In this document: positions 8,031 through 18,081 of the stretch, piece after piece | Numbering within the stretch: the stretch's first letter is position 1 | Layout of the letters: each line of letters opens with the position of its first letter | Assembly: GCA_020437395.1 (NCBI GenBank) | Contig: JAGQWJ010000021.1 | Coordinates: forward strand, 17,380-50,210 | Direction of reading: 5' to 3' | From: Ignavibacteriota bacterium | Lineage (GTDB): Bacteria; Bacteroidota; Ignavibacteria; Kapaibacteriales; UBA2268 | DNA length: 32,831 bases | Notes under the pieces: generated by a model | The model's input: only the letters and a program-made list of their open reading frames with translations | Database searches by the model: none | What the model was told of the DNA's origin: nothing | Made by a program: the position numbers and the translations under genes

Positions 8031-9005
8031 ATGAGTTTACAAACAATCAGCACTCCAATAAAGGACGAATTAGAAGAATTTGACAAATACTTCAAAAGTT
8101 TGATGAGAACGGATGTTGCATTACTTGATATCGTTTTGCGATACTTAACGAAGAAAAAAGGTAAGAGAATACGCCCCATTTTAGTTTTTCTTACGGCCCA
8201 CATATTAGGTGAAATAAACGAACGAACATATCGTGGTGCGGCTATGGTAGAGCTATTGCACACGGCTACTCTTGTGCACGATGATGTTGTAGATAGAGCG
8301 GAAACTAGGCGAGGGCTACTTTCAATAAATGCAAAGTGGAACAACAAAATAGCAGTATTGGTGGGCGATTTTCTACTTTCCAAAGGATTGCTAATTGCAA
8401 CAGAAAACCAAGAATATGGTTTTTTGGATATAACGAGCAATGCTGTAAAGCGGATGAGCGAAGGTGAATTGCAGGCGATAGAAGTAATAAAGACGCGAGA
8501 AATAACAGAAGAAGTATATTTCAGAATTATATCGGACAAAACAGCGGCCTTGATTTCTACATGCACTCAAATAGGAGCTGCAAGCGTGAGTAAAGACGTA
8601 GAATTAATAAGCAAGATGAGAGAATTTGGTGAGAATATAGGGATGGCATTCCAACTGAAGGATGATTTATTCGACTATCTGTCGGAGAGTCGATTAATTG
8701 GTAAACCTGTTGGCAATGATATAAGAGAAAAAAAGATAACACTTCCACTTATTCATGCTTTTGAGAATAGTGGTAAAAGTGAAGCAAAAAAAATAAAGAA
8801 AATGATAAGAAAAGGTGATCTCTCTAATAAAGATGTTAAATATATTATAGATTTTACGAAGGCCAACAACGGGATAGACTATACGGTAAATATTTCTAAC
8901 GAATATAAAAGAAAAGCATTGGAAATACTCGAAGAACTACCAACTAATTCAGAAAGGCAGACTTTAGTAGATTTGGCTGAATTTGTAATAAATAGAGAAA
9001 ATTAA
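8031..9005 (+). CDS. Trans-polyprenyl diphosphate synthase (IspA/IspB superfamily, long chain likely)
   Basis: Condenses isopentenyl diphosphate onto an allylic diphosphate to build a linear isoprenoid, probably the side chain of menaquinone. The first Asp-rich motif is LVHDDVVD (D84, D85, D88), followed by the RRG motif (RAETRRG). The second Asp-rich motif is QLKDDLFDYL (D211, D212, D215). GKRIRP (residues 44-49) contributes the diphosphate-binding site. The residues before the first motif (LLHTATL) are small, as in octa- to heptaprenyl synthases, but chain length cannot be settled by eye. The ATG immediately follows the tatC stop codon. Confidence 0.88.
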   Translation: MSLQTISTPIKDELEEFDKYFKSLMRTDVALLDIVLRYLTKKKGKRIRPILVFLTAHILGEINERTYRGAAMVELLHTATLVHDDVVDRAETRRGLLSINAKWNNKIAVLVGDFLLSKGLLIATENQEYGFLDITSNAVKRMSEGELQAIEVIKTREITEEVYFRIISDKTAALISTCTQIGAASVSKDVELISKMREFGENIGMAFQLKDDLFDYLSESRLIGKPVGNDIREKKITLPLIHAFENSGKSEAKKIKKMIRKGDLSNKDVKYIIDFTKANNGIDYTVNISNEYKRKALEILEELPTNSERQTLVDLAEFVINREN

Positions 9006-9046
9006 TTATTTTGGTAAAATAAATTTAAAAAAAGAGCAGCATAAAT

Positions 9047-10309
9047 ATGGACAAATTAGTAATTGAAGGTGGAGTTAGTTTAAAAGGAAGGACTAAGATA
9101 TCGGGGGCGAAAAATGGCTGCTTGGCGATTATGCCAGCATGTTTACTATCTCCTGGAGTATATAACTTAAAAAACACACCTAATTTGACCGATGTTTGGA
9201 GTATGTCAAGATTACTAAGTGCTATGGGTGCACATTCCGAATTGAATGGCGACAATCTATTCCTAGACACAAGAGATGTAAACAGTTGGGAAGCACCCTA
9301 TGAGTTCGTAAAAACTATGCGAGCTTCTTTCTATGTATTAGGTCCACTTTTAGCCAGATTTGGTAAAGCAAAAGTATCGTTGCCTGGAGGTTGTGCATGG
9401 GGTCCAAGACCAGTTGATTTACATATTAAGGGTTTACAAAAACTTGGTGCAAAAATAGATATAGAAAATGGATACATAATAGCCGATGCTACGGATTTAG
9501 TTGGTGGAAGATTTAATTTTGATATATCAAGTGTGGGAGCAACAGGTAACGTCATTATGGCAGCTGTAAAAGCCAAGGGGACCACTTTGTTGACTAATGC
9601 GGCAATAGAACCAGAAATAACTGCTCTTGCTCGATTTTTAGTAAAAATGGGTGCAAAAATCGATGGTATAGGTACAACTCAATTGGAAATAGAGGGTGTA
9701 GAGGATTTAAAGGCAGTAGATGAAGAAATTGTCCCTGATAGAATAGAAGCTGCGACTTTTATGATAGCAGCGGCAATGACAAAAGGAGACGTTGAATTAA
9801 CAAATGTCAACCCTTATCACCTCGCAGCAGTCATTGGTAGGATGGAAGAGACAGGTGCCGAAATCGATGTAAATGCCGATACAATCCGGGTTAGTATGAA
9901 AGAAGATATTAAACCGATTGATATTACAACTTCGGTTTATCCTGGGATACCAACAGACGTACAAGCACAATGGACAGCTTATATGTTAGCGGCTAATGGG
10001 ACTTCAAAAATTATTGATAATATTTACACTGATCGATTCAAACATATTCCAGAACTTCAAAGATTGGGTGCAGATATTTCTGTTTCAGACAATACTGCTA
10101 TTGTAAAAGGTGGTAAAACTCTTTCTGGTGCACAGGTTATGTCGTCTGACCTTAGAGCAAGTGCTTCGCTTATTTTAGCAGGTTTAATTGCGGAAGGTCG
10201 TACGGAGGTTCTCCGTGTTTATCATCTGGATAGAGGTTATGAGAAAATAGAACAAAAATTATCAGCTTTAGGTGCTAATATAAGGCGCGAAAAAGCAAAT
10301 CTAATCTAA
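9047..10309 (+). CDS. murA: UDP-N-acetylglucosamine 1-carboxyvinyltransferase
   Basis: The first committed step of peptidoglycan synthesis: transfers enolpyruvate from PEP to UDP-GlcNAc in the cytoplasm. The active-site residues are visible: SGAKNG gives K22-N23, and LPGGCAWGPRPVDLH gives the nucleophile C116 and R122. Cys rather than Asp at this position predicts the usual covalent chemistry and fosfomycin reactivity. Length (420) is normal. It lies 41 bases after the polyprenyl synthase and ends the fbp-tatC-synthase-murA run at a strong hairpin. Confidence 0.95.
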   Translation: MDKLVIEGGVSLKGRTKISGAKNGCLAIMPACLLSPGVYNLKNTPNLTDVWSMSRLLSAMGAHSELNGDNLFLDTRDVNSWEAPYEFVKTMRASFYVLGPLLARFGKAKVSLPGGCAWGPRPVDLHIKGLQKLGAKIDIENGYIIADATDLVGGRFNFDISSVGATGNVIMAAVKAKGTTLLTNAAIEPEITALARFLVKMGAKIDGIGTTQLEIEGVEDLKAVDEEIVPDRIEAATFMIAAAMTKGDVELTNVNPYHLAAVIGRMEETGAEIDVNADTIRVSMKEDIKPIDITTSVYPGIPTDVQAQWTAYMLAANGTSKIIDNIYTDRFKHIPELQRLGADISVSDNTAIVKGGKTLSGAQVMSSDLRASASLILAGLIAEGRTEVLRVYHLDRGYEKIEQKLSALGANIRREKANLI

Positions 10310-10342
10310 AAAAAAGAGCAGTTAATTTTATTAACTGCTCTT
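10306..10342. terminator. Bidirectional intrinsic terminator between murA and dps
   Basis: A 12-bp perfect stem, AAGAGCAGTTAA / TTAACTGCTCTT (10314-10325 and 10331-10342), with loop TTTTA. The A-run on its left gives a T-run in the minus direction, so it best serves dps. It can also stop murA-operon transcripts. Confidence 0.85.
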
Positions 10343-10376
10343 CTATTAGTATGGAAAAATTGTTGGGGTTCTTTTC

Positions 10377-10847
10377 CTACTTATGATTGAATGAATTTAG
10401 CATCCATATAGTTTTTTCTTGAAAACGTATTAATTCTGTCATCATATCCACTGTACTCTCATCACCAGTTTCATCCGCAATTTTCAATGCGTCTCTTTCC
10501 TTATCAATAAGAATTTTCAAATTTTCTACCGTTTTGCTAACAGTTTCGTGGCTCGAAGTAACATTTTTGTACTCTTTAATTGACGATTGCTTCACATAGT
10601 CAGAATAAGTATGCAAAGGAACAGCTTCTAATGTAACAATTCGCTCGGCAATTTCGTCTATTGAAAGTTGAGCAGCATTGTAAAGCTCTTCAAATTTTAC
10701 GTGTAGTGTAAAAAAGTCGTTACCTTTGAGGTTCCAATGGAATCCTCTTAGATTTTGGTAATATAATTGATAGTTAGCTAATAGGTCATTAAGTTTTTCG
10801 GTTAAAGTTTTTACCTTTGATTTATCTAATCCAATTGAATTTTTCAT
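10377..10847 (-). CDS. dps: Dps-family ferritin-like DNA-binding/starvation protein
   Basis: Forms a 12-subunit cage that oxidises and stores iron and protects DNA under peroxide or starvation stress. The intersubunit ferroxidase residues fit the Dps spacing: H37, H49, E53, D64, E68, corresponding to H51, H63, D67, D78, E82 of E. coli Dps, with a conservative Asp-to-Glu change at the third. The block FHWNLKGNDFFTLHVKFEELY is diagnostic. Length is 156 residues, with only a short Lys-containing N-terminal tail. A strong Shine-Dalgarno (AAAGGAG) lies 7 bases before the ATG. It is monocistronic, divergent from sprA across 273 bases and ending at the terminator shared with murA. Confidence 0.93.
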   Translation of the reverse strand: MKNSIGLDKSKVKTLTEKLNDLLANYQLYYQNLRGFHWNLKGNDFFTLHVKFEELYNAAQLSIDEIAERIVTLEAVPLHTYSDYVKQSSIKEYKNVTSSHETVSKTVENLKILIDKERDALKIADETGDESTVDMMTELIRFQEKTIWMLNSFNHK

Positions 10848-11120
10848 TATTTTTCTCCTTTACTTTATAATAAATTATAAACCTTATGAATATTAACGGA
10901 CAGAACTATCTTTTATTTCACAAGTTAATTATAATTTTATCAAATCGAACTTTATAAGTAACTTGCGAGTTTTGAATGCGTAATATTGGAATATTTTTTT
11001 TTAGTTTAATATGGTGGAGCTTATTTTAAATCTGCTACTTTTTTATGTAATTATTTTGAATCAACCTACTGATAGTGGTACGTTATTTGTATATAGCTAA
11101 TACCTATATATTGCAGCAGT

Positions 11121-14100
11121 ATGTTAAATAAGATTTTCAAACATATACTTTTGGTGATTTTGTTTTTATCCCTAATTGGATCTAAAACAAATAGTAGTGA
11201 ATTTGGCTCAAATTTCAGTCAAAACACTCCACTGAGAACCAATCCCTTATCCATCTTTACAGCATTGATGCCGTTAAGCTTGTATATGTACTATTTCCAA
11301 CCTGATTATGAAAGTCTTGAAATCAACAAAAGCTTATTCAAAGACGACACATTAGCATCCTACAAAAGCCCTTTTTTCGATTATAATGGTTATTATCGAC
11401 AAAAGTACGGCCAAAATAATTTCGGTTTATCAGATACTTTGAGTGGCTATAAATATGAAAATGAATTGGATTCTACAAGTAACAGAGTAAGGGCAACCGA
11501 GAAAATAGATGACGTGGAGCTTTCCTCTAGTATTAATATGTCAATTGATGATTACTTGAATTACAGAAAAAAAGTAATTACAGAGCAAGTTTGGGATTCG
11601 CTTCTTACAAGATACGACATTAAAAAAGCTATGTCGAGTCGTGATTTGGCGAGGTTGATGGCTGATGCCACGGGGATTTCAATTCCTATTCCCCCTAATC
11701 CGCTGATGGGCATCTTCGGTAAGCCACAAATCAACATAAACGTAAACGGTGAGGTAAATTTACGGTTAGGTTGGCGTTGGGACTCACAGAACTTAGGTAC
11801 AGTTTCTGCTTTCGGTCAAACACAATCAACACCAATCTTCTCTCAAGACATTAGAGTGAACGTAAGTGGGGGCATCGGAGATAAATTGAAGCTCAGTACT
11901 GATTGGAACACAAGCCGAAATAACTTTGGGAATGATAACCAATTCAAAGTCGGTTACGAAGGATATGAAGATGATATTATTAAATTAGTTGAGTTTGGTA
12001 ACGTTAATTTACCACTAAACTCACAGTTGATTAATGGTGGTCAAACTTTGTTTGGTGTTCGCTCCGATTACCAATTTGGCCCACTATATTTGAAAACAAT
12101 ATTTGCACAAAGAAGAGGCGAAAAGAGATTTGTAGATGTCAGAGGTGGTTCGAATAAGACACCTTTCCAAGTACGTCCTCCTGATTTCTCGCGTAACCAC
12201 TTTTTCTTAGATAATGATTATAAAAAAGTCTATAAAGATTATTGGGCTTCTCCTAAACCTGTTATTCCTCAATCGGCTAATACTGTGAGGGTAAAGGACA
12301 TAGAAGTTTGGGAATCGACAAATACTGTAACGAGTCCACAAGTTTCAGAGGTTATCGCCTATGCTACTATCAACCCGGAACCAAATCCGCTGAATTTTAT
12401 TAATAATCCAGCGCTCAACAATCCTAATGTTGCAATACAAACAGGTATCGTAGAGAGAGGAAGATTCCAGAAGTTAGACACGAATCAATATGAAGTGGAT
12501 AGAAACTTAGGTACATTAACAATCAAGAATCTACGTGAAGACCGTAAATATGCTGTTTCTTATATCACAGAAGGTCTAACTCCATCGGCAGATGATGATC
12601 TTTATCATGGTGCATTTAGCAACTCAGTTGGAGTGAAAGACACTTTAATCTTGAAATTAGTATCTGTGCCGAATATGCAACCTGGATTTGATACTCTTTG
12701 GTCACGTCAGATGAAAAATATTTATTCGATTGGCTCTACGAATGTTAATTTAGATGAGACAACGATTAACTTATGGTACATAAACCAAGATAATGACTCA
12801 ACAGATGTTTTGCCAAATGCACCTGACAAGTTGGTAACAATTCTAGGTGTAGATAGAACGAACACTTCGGGTTTAGCACAGCCAGATGGAGAGTTTGATA
12901 AAACAGCCGGTTCACCATTTTTCAATCAACGAACTGGAGAAATCACATTCCCTTCCGTAGAGCCATTCCGAGAAGGTCTAAGAGATTATTTCGAAAAACA
13001 AGGTTCTCCGGCATTGGCAGACCAATATATTTTCTCTGACATTTACGATACTGTTAGAGTAGTAGCGGAGCGAAATACTGCCAGAAACAGATTTATAATA
13101 GCAGGGGAAGTGTCGGGAAGAGCAGCAGGTAAGATTTCATTGGGAGCATTCAACTTAGCCCCAGGTAGTGTAAGAGTATTTTTGGATGGAAGACAGTTGC
13201 GAGAGTTCCAGGACTATGTTGTTGACTATTTTTCTGGTACTCTAACTCTCCGAAATCCGTCTGCATCGGCACCAGGTGCCAATTTGAAAGTTGAGTATGA
13301 GCAACAAGACGTATTCCAGATTGCGACAAAAACTTTAGCTGGAATAAGAGGTGACTATTTACTTTATGATGGCCGTAGGGCAACAGCAACTTTGGGTTTC
13401 ACCTTTATGCACTATAACCTTGCTGCGATAAACGACCGGGTGCAATTAGGCAACGAGCCAATAGCGAACTCTATATTCGGACTCGATGGTAGATTAGAGT
13501 GGGATGCTCCTTGGCTTACTAAAGCGTTAGACTTTTTACCATTTTACGAAACAAAAGCAGCATCTAGTTTGTCTCTTGGTGGAGAGATGGCTATTATATT
13601 CCCAACTCCAAACAAGAAAGAATCTACTGCTGCATCGGACAATGGTGAAGCAGCCGTTGACCTAGATAATTTTGAGGGCGGGGAGAGATCAATTAGTTTG
13701 GGGCTCAATCCTTCTCAATGGCAATTCTCCTCTGCACCATTAGATAGTTCGATAGCTCAAACTGGGCCAGAAAGAAATTTATTCAGAGGTAGATTGTCTT
13801 GGTTCAAATATTTCATTCCTAGAATTCCAGTAAGGGAGGTTTATCCTGACCAACAAACAACTGTTGGTAATAATAACCTAAGCCCATTAGAATTGTTCTA
13901 CAATCCAGAGTTTAGAGGAATTTATAACAAAAATCCTGAGTACTTAGATTCACTGAATCCTGAATACAACCCTTTGGATAGATTCTTAGACAAAAACGGG
14001 AACAAGGACAGGGTATGGGGTGGTATGCAAAGATTACTATCTTCGTTCAATACAAATTTTGATACGGAGAATATAGAATATTTGGAGATAATGCTGCGAA

Positions 14101-17100
14101 TAGACAATCAGGGCGACAATTCTACAGAAATGTACATAGATTTAGGTCAAATCAGTGAAGATATAATTGCTAATAATGCTTTAAATACAGAAGACGGTAT
14201 TACAGAAGCAAACCCACTTCCTAACAACCGGATAGATGAAGGTGAGGATGTAGGGATTGATGCGATTAATGATGCTCAGGAGAAAGAAGAGTATCCATTC
14301 CCACTAAACTTAGAAGACGATCCAGCAAGAGATAATTATAGTTTTAATTTCGGACAAAGTAACGAAGATCAAAAAGCCGATGATTTCTTGTACTATAATA
14401 ATTTTGAGGGGAACGCATCGCAATCGGAATTAGGACAGTTCCCAGACAAAGAAATATTGAACAATAATAATGGTCAGACGATAACACTTGACAATAGTTA
14501 TTTTCGATATAAAATAGACGTAACAAACTTAGACCCTAACACTAACCCTCAGATTGTTGGTGGTAATCAGGCAGCTGGATGGTTTCAGTTTCGTTTACCA
14601 ATCAGAAGACCAACTAGCAGAGTAGGTAACCCACTGTTCTCGAACGTTCAGTATATTAGAGTCTCGTTCAAAGGTGGGCCTGCTTATGTTCAAATAGCAG
14701 ATTGGAAACTAGTTGGTTCACAGTGGCAACGTATCAGCAATTTCTTAGATGTACCAGAGAATGATTCGGTAATGTCTTTGTCATTTGTAAATAGGTTTGA
14801 AAATAAAGGTGCACCAGATTTCTACACTATGCCTCCAGGAGTAAGACCACCGAGACAGCTGAATAGTCCTAACAATGAAGATTTGGAGCTTAATGAGCAA
14901 TCTCTTGCTCTAAGGGTTGATAATCTGAACTACGGCGAAGAAAGGATGGCTACTCGTGTTTTCAGAGCTTTAGATTTATTTTATTATAAAAAACTGAAAT
15001 TCTTCTTCCACGGTGATGGTTCTATGCCGGGACAAATAGTACCAGGTGTGACTCCGAAAGGATATGCTTTTATAAGATTCGGAACGGATTCGGCAAACTA
15101 CTACGAATATAGAAAACCGATTCAACGCGGATGGACAGATGTTCAAATAAACTTAGAAGAGCTTACTGCAATCAAGCAATTGAGAGACTCATTGCAAAAA
15201 CGCGAAAGGCAGGAATTCCCAGTGCCTGGAGACCCAATAGCAGTATTTGCTATAAAGGGTAATCCAGTGCTAACTCGTGTTTCATTTATCGGGTTAGGTA
15301 TTGCCAATCCGGAGGAAAGATATCCGAATGAATTGACTACTACTGTGTGGTTCAACGAACTTAGATTAACCTCACCAGAATCGAGTAGTGATATTGCTGC
15401 TATAGCAAGTGCTTCGGTTAAGTTGGCAGACTTAGGGACAATAGATGCATCATTTAAAACCCAAGAACCGAACTTCCACAGATTAGAAGAACGCTTCGGT
15501 AATCGTATGCAAACCAGCGAATTCACTGTGTCAATGCAGGGGCAATTGAATAAATTCATGCCAAAAAGCTTTAGTGGTATGAACCTCCCAATCAATTATA
15601 GTCACTCAGAAAGAGTAGAAACACCTGAATTTCAGGCAAACAACGATGTAAATCTTGAAGTTGCTGCTAATATTGCAAAAGAAAGAGCTATAGACAATGG
15701 CTCGTCTGAACAAGAAGCTCAGGAAATAGCTGACAATATTGTAAAACGTTCGCAAACATTAGTAGTGCAAGACAGTTGGGGAATGAATGGGGTCAAACTT
15801 GGGTTACCTGTTAACCACTGGAGCGTTAACGAAACGATCAACAAACTGGTTTTTGGATATAACTACACCCAAGAATACCAAAGGACTCCAATTTATGAAC
15901 AGAGGTTTTACTGGCAATGGAGAGCTGATGTCAGATATGCGAACAGAATCCCTGAACTTTTGACCGTATCTCCTCTAACATGGGCAGATAGTTTACCTAT
16001 TATTGATACATATAGCAAAGCAAAATTCAATTTTTTACCAAATTCAATTGGATTTGGCTTGGATATGAACAGACAAAGAAGGACGGAGCAATCTAGATTC
16101 TTGGATTTTGCTAGTCCAGTTGTAAGAGATTTTACTGCAAACAGGACAATAAATTTCTCTTGGAAATTTGTAGAAGGCGGTTTTCTTAATCCCTTGTTGG
16201 ACTACAATTTCGTTACTCGTTCAACATTAGTAAAATTTGAATCGACAGAAGATGGACGACAACGAACTGGAAGTGAATTAGCTAAGTCCATTTTCTTCAA
16301 GGACGGTGCTGCTATAAATTTTGGTGACGATATAAATCATTCTCAAAATGTAACACTCAACTTAACACCTCAGCTTCCGAATGTTGCTAGTATCAATAAG
16401 TATTTTAAGATTACAGGTCAATATGTTGTAGATTATCAATGGACTAATCCACTTCACCCAGACCAATCGCTTCGTGATATATCTAAACAAGCAAGTTACA
16501 ATAGTTCAACTAGGTTCACTGGTACATTGAACCTAAAACAACTGGGGGACACATGGTTTAAGGTTACAAAACCTTCAATTACCCGAATTACTCCTGTTGA
16601 TACTAACTTAACTGTTCTCGATGAAATTGGTAATATATTTAAGTTTATTTTTCTCGATTTCGAGACTGTTAGACTAGCACTCAATCAGACCAATGCTTCT
16701 GTTAACCCTGGTGTTTATGGAGAAACTGGTATAAACAATTTTTGGGGATTAGGTGGCAGTACCCTTGCAAATGGGCCAAGTTTACCATATCAACTTGGGC
16801 TTGTTAGTAGCCCTCATGGTGGTTTCAAAACTGTATCTTCTTCGTCATTCCCATTCTTCGGTTTTTCGTCCTTTGGTGGGCTAAGACCACCCAATGGGAT
16901 AATGCAAGATAACTTCAATCAATCAACAACACTTGATATATCGACTTCTCGACCATTGTGGAAAGGGGCTCAGTTAGATTTGAAGTGGAACTCTACGGTT
17001 GCATATAATAGGAACGAAACTGTTCTTACGGACAACAATGGTGTACCAACTTATACTAACGTAATAGCAATGCGTTCTTTTAGCCGATCTTATCTTTCTT

Positions 17101-17966
17101 TCCCAACAATTTTCGGATTTAATCCATTCGGAAATACTATGGATAATGTAGTCGATGAGTACAACAGAAGGGCTACTATTATCGAAAATAGTGGAATTTC
17201 TGAATTAGAACAAAATAGAGCAAAACAAAGAGCATTGTCGGAATCATTTTTCGAGAAATTAGAAGCTTTCAGTATTAGTAGTGGAGCTGCACGAAAATTC
17301 TTACCTGCTCCAAACTACGGAATTACATGGGAAGGTTTGGAAAATTGGGGAATTTGGAGTTCTTACGTAAAAAAAGTTCGTCTTGAACATAGATACAGCT
17401 CAATTTATGATGAGAGTATAAAAATAACGGACAAAGGTGAAGCTTATGAGAACCAAATGGTTCAATATGGGTTCCAACCCATGCTTGGTGTATCTTGGAC
17501 TTTTGACGAAGAAAAATTAGACGGTCAGCTAACTGCAAACTTGAGATGGAATTCGACAACTAATTTCAGTTTAAACTCTTCGAGCAGAAGTATTATACAG
17601 AAAACTAACACAAATGAGATTAGTGCACAGGCAAACTATACTATGAAAAGTTTAGAGTGGGAATTTTTGGGTCTTAGTTTGAAGAACAACATAGAATATA
17701 GTTTCCTATTTTCAATAAAGGACAATTCAAGAGCAACATTCGACGTTTCGGACGAGGCAAGTCTGGATGGGAACGAAGGAAGAGAGCTGCAAGGAGACAC
17801 TCAGATAACACTTGAACCACGAATAAGATATTCGATAAGCAATAGAGTAACGGCTTCATTTTTCTTCCGTTATGATGCAACACTAACAGCTGGCGCTGCA
17901 AATCCTGGTTTTAGTACTACGCAAGTTGGACTTGATTTGCGAATATCTCTTGCTGGTGGTAGGTAA
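11121..17966 (+). CDS. sprA: Type IX secretion / gliding motility translocon protein SprA
   Basis: SprA is the very large outer-membrane beta-barrel through which the type IX secretion system exports folded cargo. It was first found as a gliding-motility protein (Sov in Porphyromonas). Residues 1-26 are a signal sequence. The rest is a long, strand-rich protein with recognisable SprA blocks: INVNGEVNLRLGWRWDSQN, the GDKLKLSTDWN stretch, FAQRRGEKR, GAFNLAPGSVRVFLDG, the FEGGERSISLGL block, and the C-terminal GLDLRISLAGG ending. Length (2281 residues) is close to the family norm, so it is intact. It is monocistronic, divergent from dps and convergent with mdh. No other T9SS component gene is in the window, but an Asp-box protein with a T9SS tail is (3885-5129). 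Confidence 0.95.
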   Translation: MLNKIFKHILLVILFLSLIGSKTNSSEFGSNFSQNTPLRTNPLSIFTALMPLSLYMYYFQPDYESLEINKSLFKDDTLASYKSPFFDYNGYYRQKYGQNNFGLSDTLSGYKYENELDSTSNRVRATEKIDDVELSSSINMSIDDYLNYRKKVITEQVWDSLLTRYDIKKAMSSRDLARLMADATGISIPIPPNPLMGIFGKPQININVNGEVNLRLGWRWDSQNLGTVSAFGQTQSTPIFSQDIRVNVSGGIGDKLKLSTDWNTSRNNFGNDNQFKVGYEGYEDDIIKLVEFGNVNLPLNSQLINGGQTLFGVRSDYQFGPLYLKTIFAQRRGEKRFVDVRGGSNKTPFQVRPPDFSRNHFFLDNDYKKVYKDYWASPKPVIPQSANTVRVKDIEVWESTNTVTSPQVSEVIAYATINPEPNPLNFINNPALNNPNVAIQTGIVERGRFQKLDTNQYEVDRNLGTLTIKNLREDRKYAVSYITEGLTPSADDDLYHGAFSNSVGVKDTLILKLVSVPNMQPGFDTLWSRQMKNIYSIGSTNVNLDETTINLWYINQDNDSTDVLPNAPDKLVTILGVDRTNTSGLAQPDGEFDKTAGSPFFNQRTGEITFPSVEPFREGLRDYFEKQGSPALADQYIFSDIYDTVRVVAERNTARNRFIIAGEVSGRAAGKISLGAFNLAPGSVRVFLDGRQLREFQDYVVDYFSGTLTLRNPSASAPGANLKVEYEQQDVFQIATKTLAGIRGDYLLYDGRRATATLGFTFMHYNLAAINDRVQLGNEPIANSIFGLDGRLEWDAPWLTKALDFLPFYETKAASSLSLGGEMAIIFPTPNKKESTAASDNGEAAVDLDNFEGGERSISLGLNPSQWQFSSAPLDSSIAQTGPERNLFRGRLSWFKYFIPRIPVREVYPDQQTTVGNNNLSPLELFYNPEFRGIYNKNPEYLDSLNPEYNPLDRFLDKNGNKDRVWGGMQRLLSSFNTNFDTENIEYLEIMLRIDNQGDNSTEMYIDLGQISEDIIANNALNTEDGITEANPLPNNRIDEGEDVGIDAINDAQEKEEYPFPLNLEDDPARDNYSFNFGQSNEDQKADDFLYYNNFEGNASQSELGQFPDKEILNNNNGQTITLDNSYFRYKIDVTNLDPNTNPQIVGGNQAAGWFQFRLPIRRPTSRVGNPLFSNVQYIRVSFKGGPAYVQIADWKLVGSQWQRISNFLDVPENDSVMSLSFVNRFENKGAPDFYTMPPGVRPPRQLNSPNNEDLELNEQSLALRVDNLNYGEERMATRVFRALDLFYYKKLKFFFHGDGSMPGQIVPGVTPKGYAFIRFGTDSANYYEYRKPIQRGWTDVQINLEELTAIKQLRDSLQKRERQEFPVPGDPIAVFAIKGNPVLTRVSFIGLGIANPEERYPNELTTTVWFNELRLTSPESSSDIAAIASASVKLADLGTIDASFKTQEPNFHRLEERFGNRMQTSEFTVSMQGQLNKFMPKSFSGMNLPINYSHSERVETPEFQANNDVNLEVAANIAKERAIDNGSSEQEAQEIADNIVKRSQTLVVQDSWGMNGVKLGLPVNHWSVNETINKLVFGYNYTQEYQRTPIYEQRFYWQWRADVRYANRIPELLTVSPLTWADSLPIIDTYSKAKFNFLPNSIGFGLDMNRQRRTEQSRFLDFASPVVRDFTANRTINFSWKFVEGGFLNPLLDYNFVTRSTLVKFESTEDGRQRTGSELAKSIFFKDGAAINFGDDINHSQNVTLNLTPQLPNVASINKYFKITGQYVVDYQWTNPLHPDQSLRDISKQASYNSSTRFTGTLNLKQLGDTWFKVTKPSITRITPVDTNLTVLDEIGNIFKFIFLDFETVRLALNQTNASVNPGVYGETGINNFWGLGGSTLANGPSLPYQLGLVSSPHGGFKTVSSSSFPFFGFSSFGGLRPPNGIMQDNFNQSTTLDISTSRPLWKGAQLDLKWNSTVAYNRNETVLTDNNGVPTYTNVIAMRSFSRSYLSFPTIFGFNPFGNTMDNVVDEYNRRATIIENSGISELEQNRAKQRALSESFFEKLEAFSISSGAARKFLPAPNYGITWEGLENWGIWSSYVKKVRLEHRYSSIYDESIKITDKGEAYENQMVQYGFQPMLGVSWTFDEEKLDGQLTANLRWNSTTNFSLNSSSRSIIQKTNTNEISAQANYTMKSLEWEFLGLSLKNNIEYSFLFSIKDNSRATFDVSDEASLDGNEGRELQGDTQITLEPRIRYSISNRVTASFFFRYDATLTAGAANPGFSTTQVGLDLRISLAGGR

Positions 17967-18021
17967 ATTGCAAATCGTCTAATAAACTAACGTAATGACG
18001 TATTGCATAAGTCTTGAGAAC

Positions 18022-18057
18022 AAAAAGAAACCCCACATTCGCATGCAGGGTTCTTTT
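18022..18057. terminator. Terminator between convergent sprA and mdh
   Basis: AAAAGAAACCC (18023-18033) pairs with GGGTTCTTTT (18048-18057) with a one-base bulge. The loop contains GCATGC. T-rich flanks lie on both strands, so it can serve both genes. Confidence 0.7.
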
Positions 18058-18081
18058 CATAATTCATATTTTAACTTTAGC

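Noticed and set aside
8006..8566. 186-codon minus-strand frame opposite the polyprenyl synthase
   Set aside because: It is antisense to a conserved gene with both DDxxD motifs, is Ser-rich as shadow frames are, and has no recognisable motif.
15143..15595. 150-codon minus-strand frame inside sprA
   Set aside because: Antisense shadow of a conserved part of SprA, with no signal or domain.
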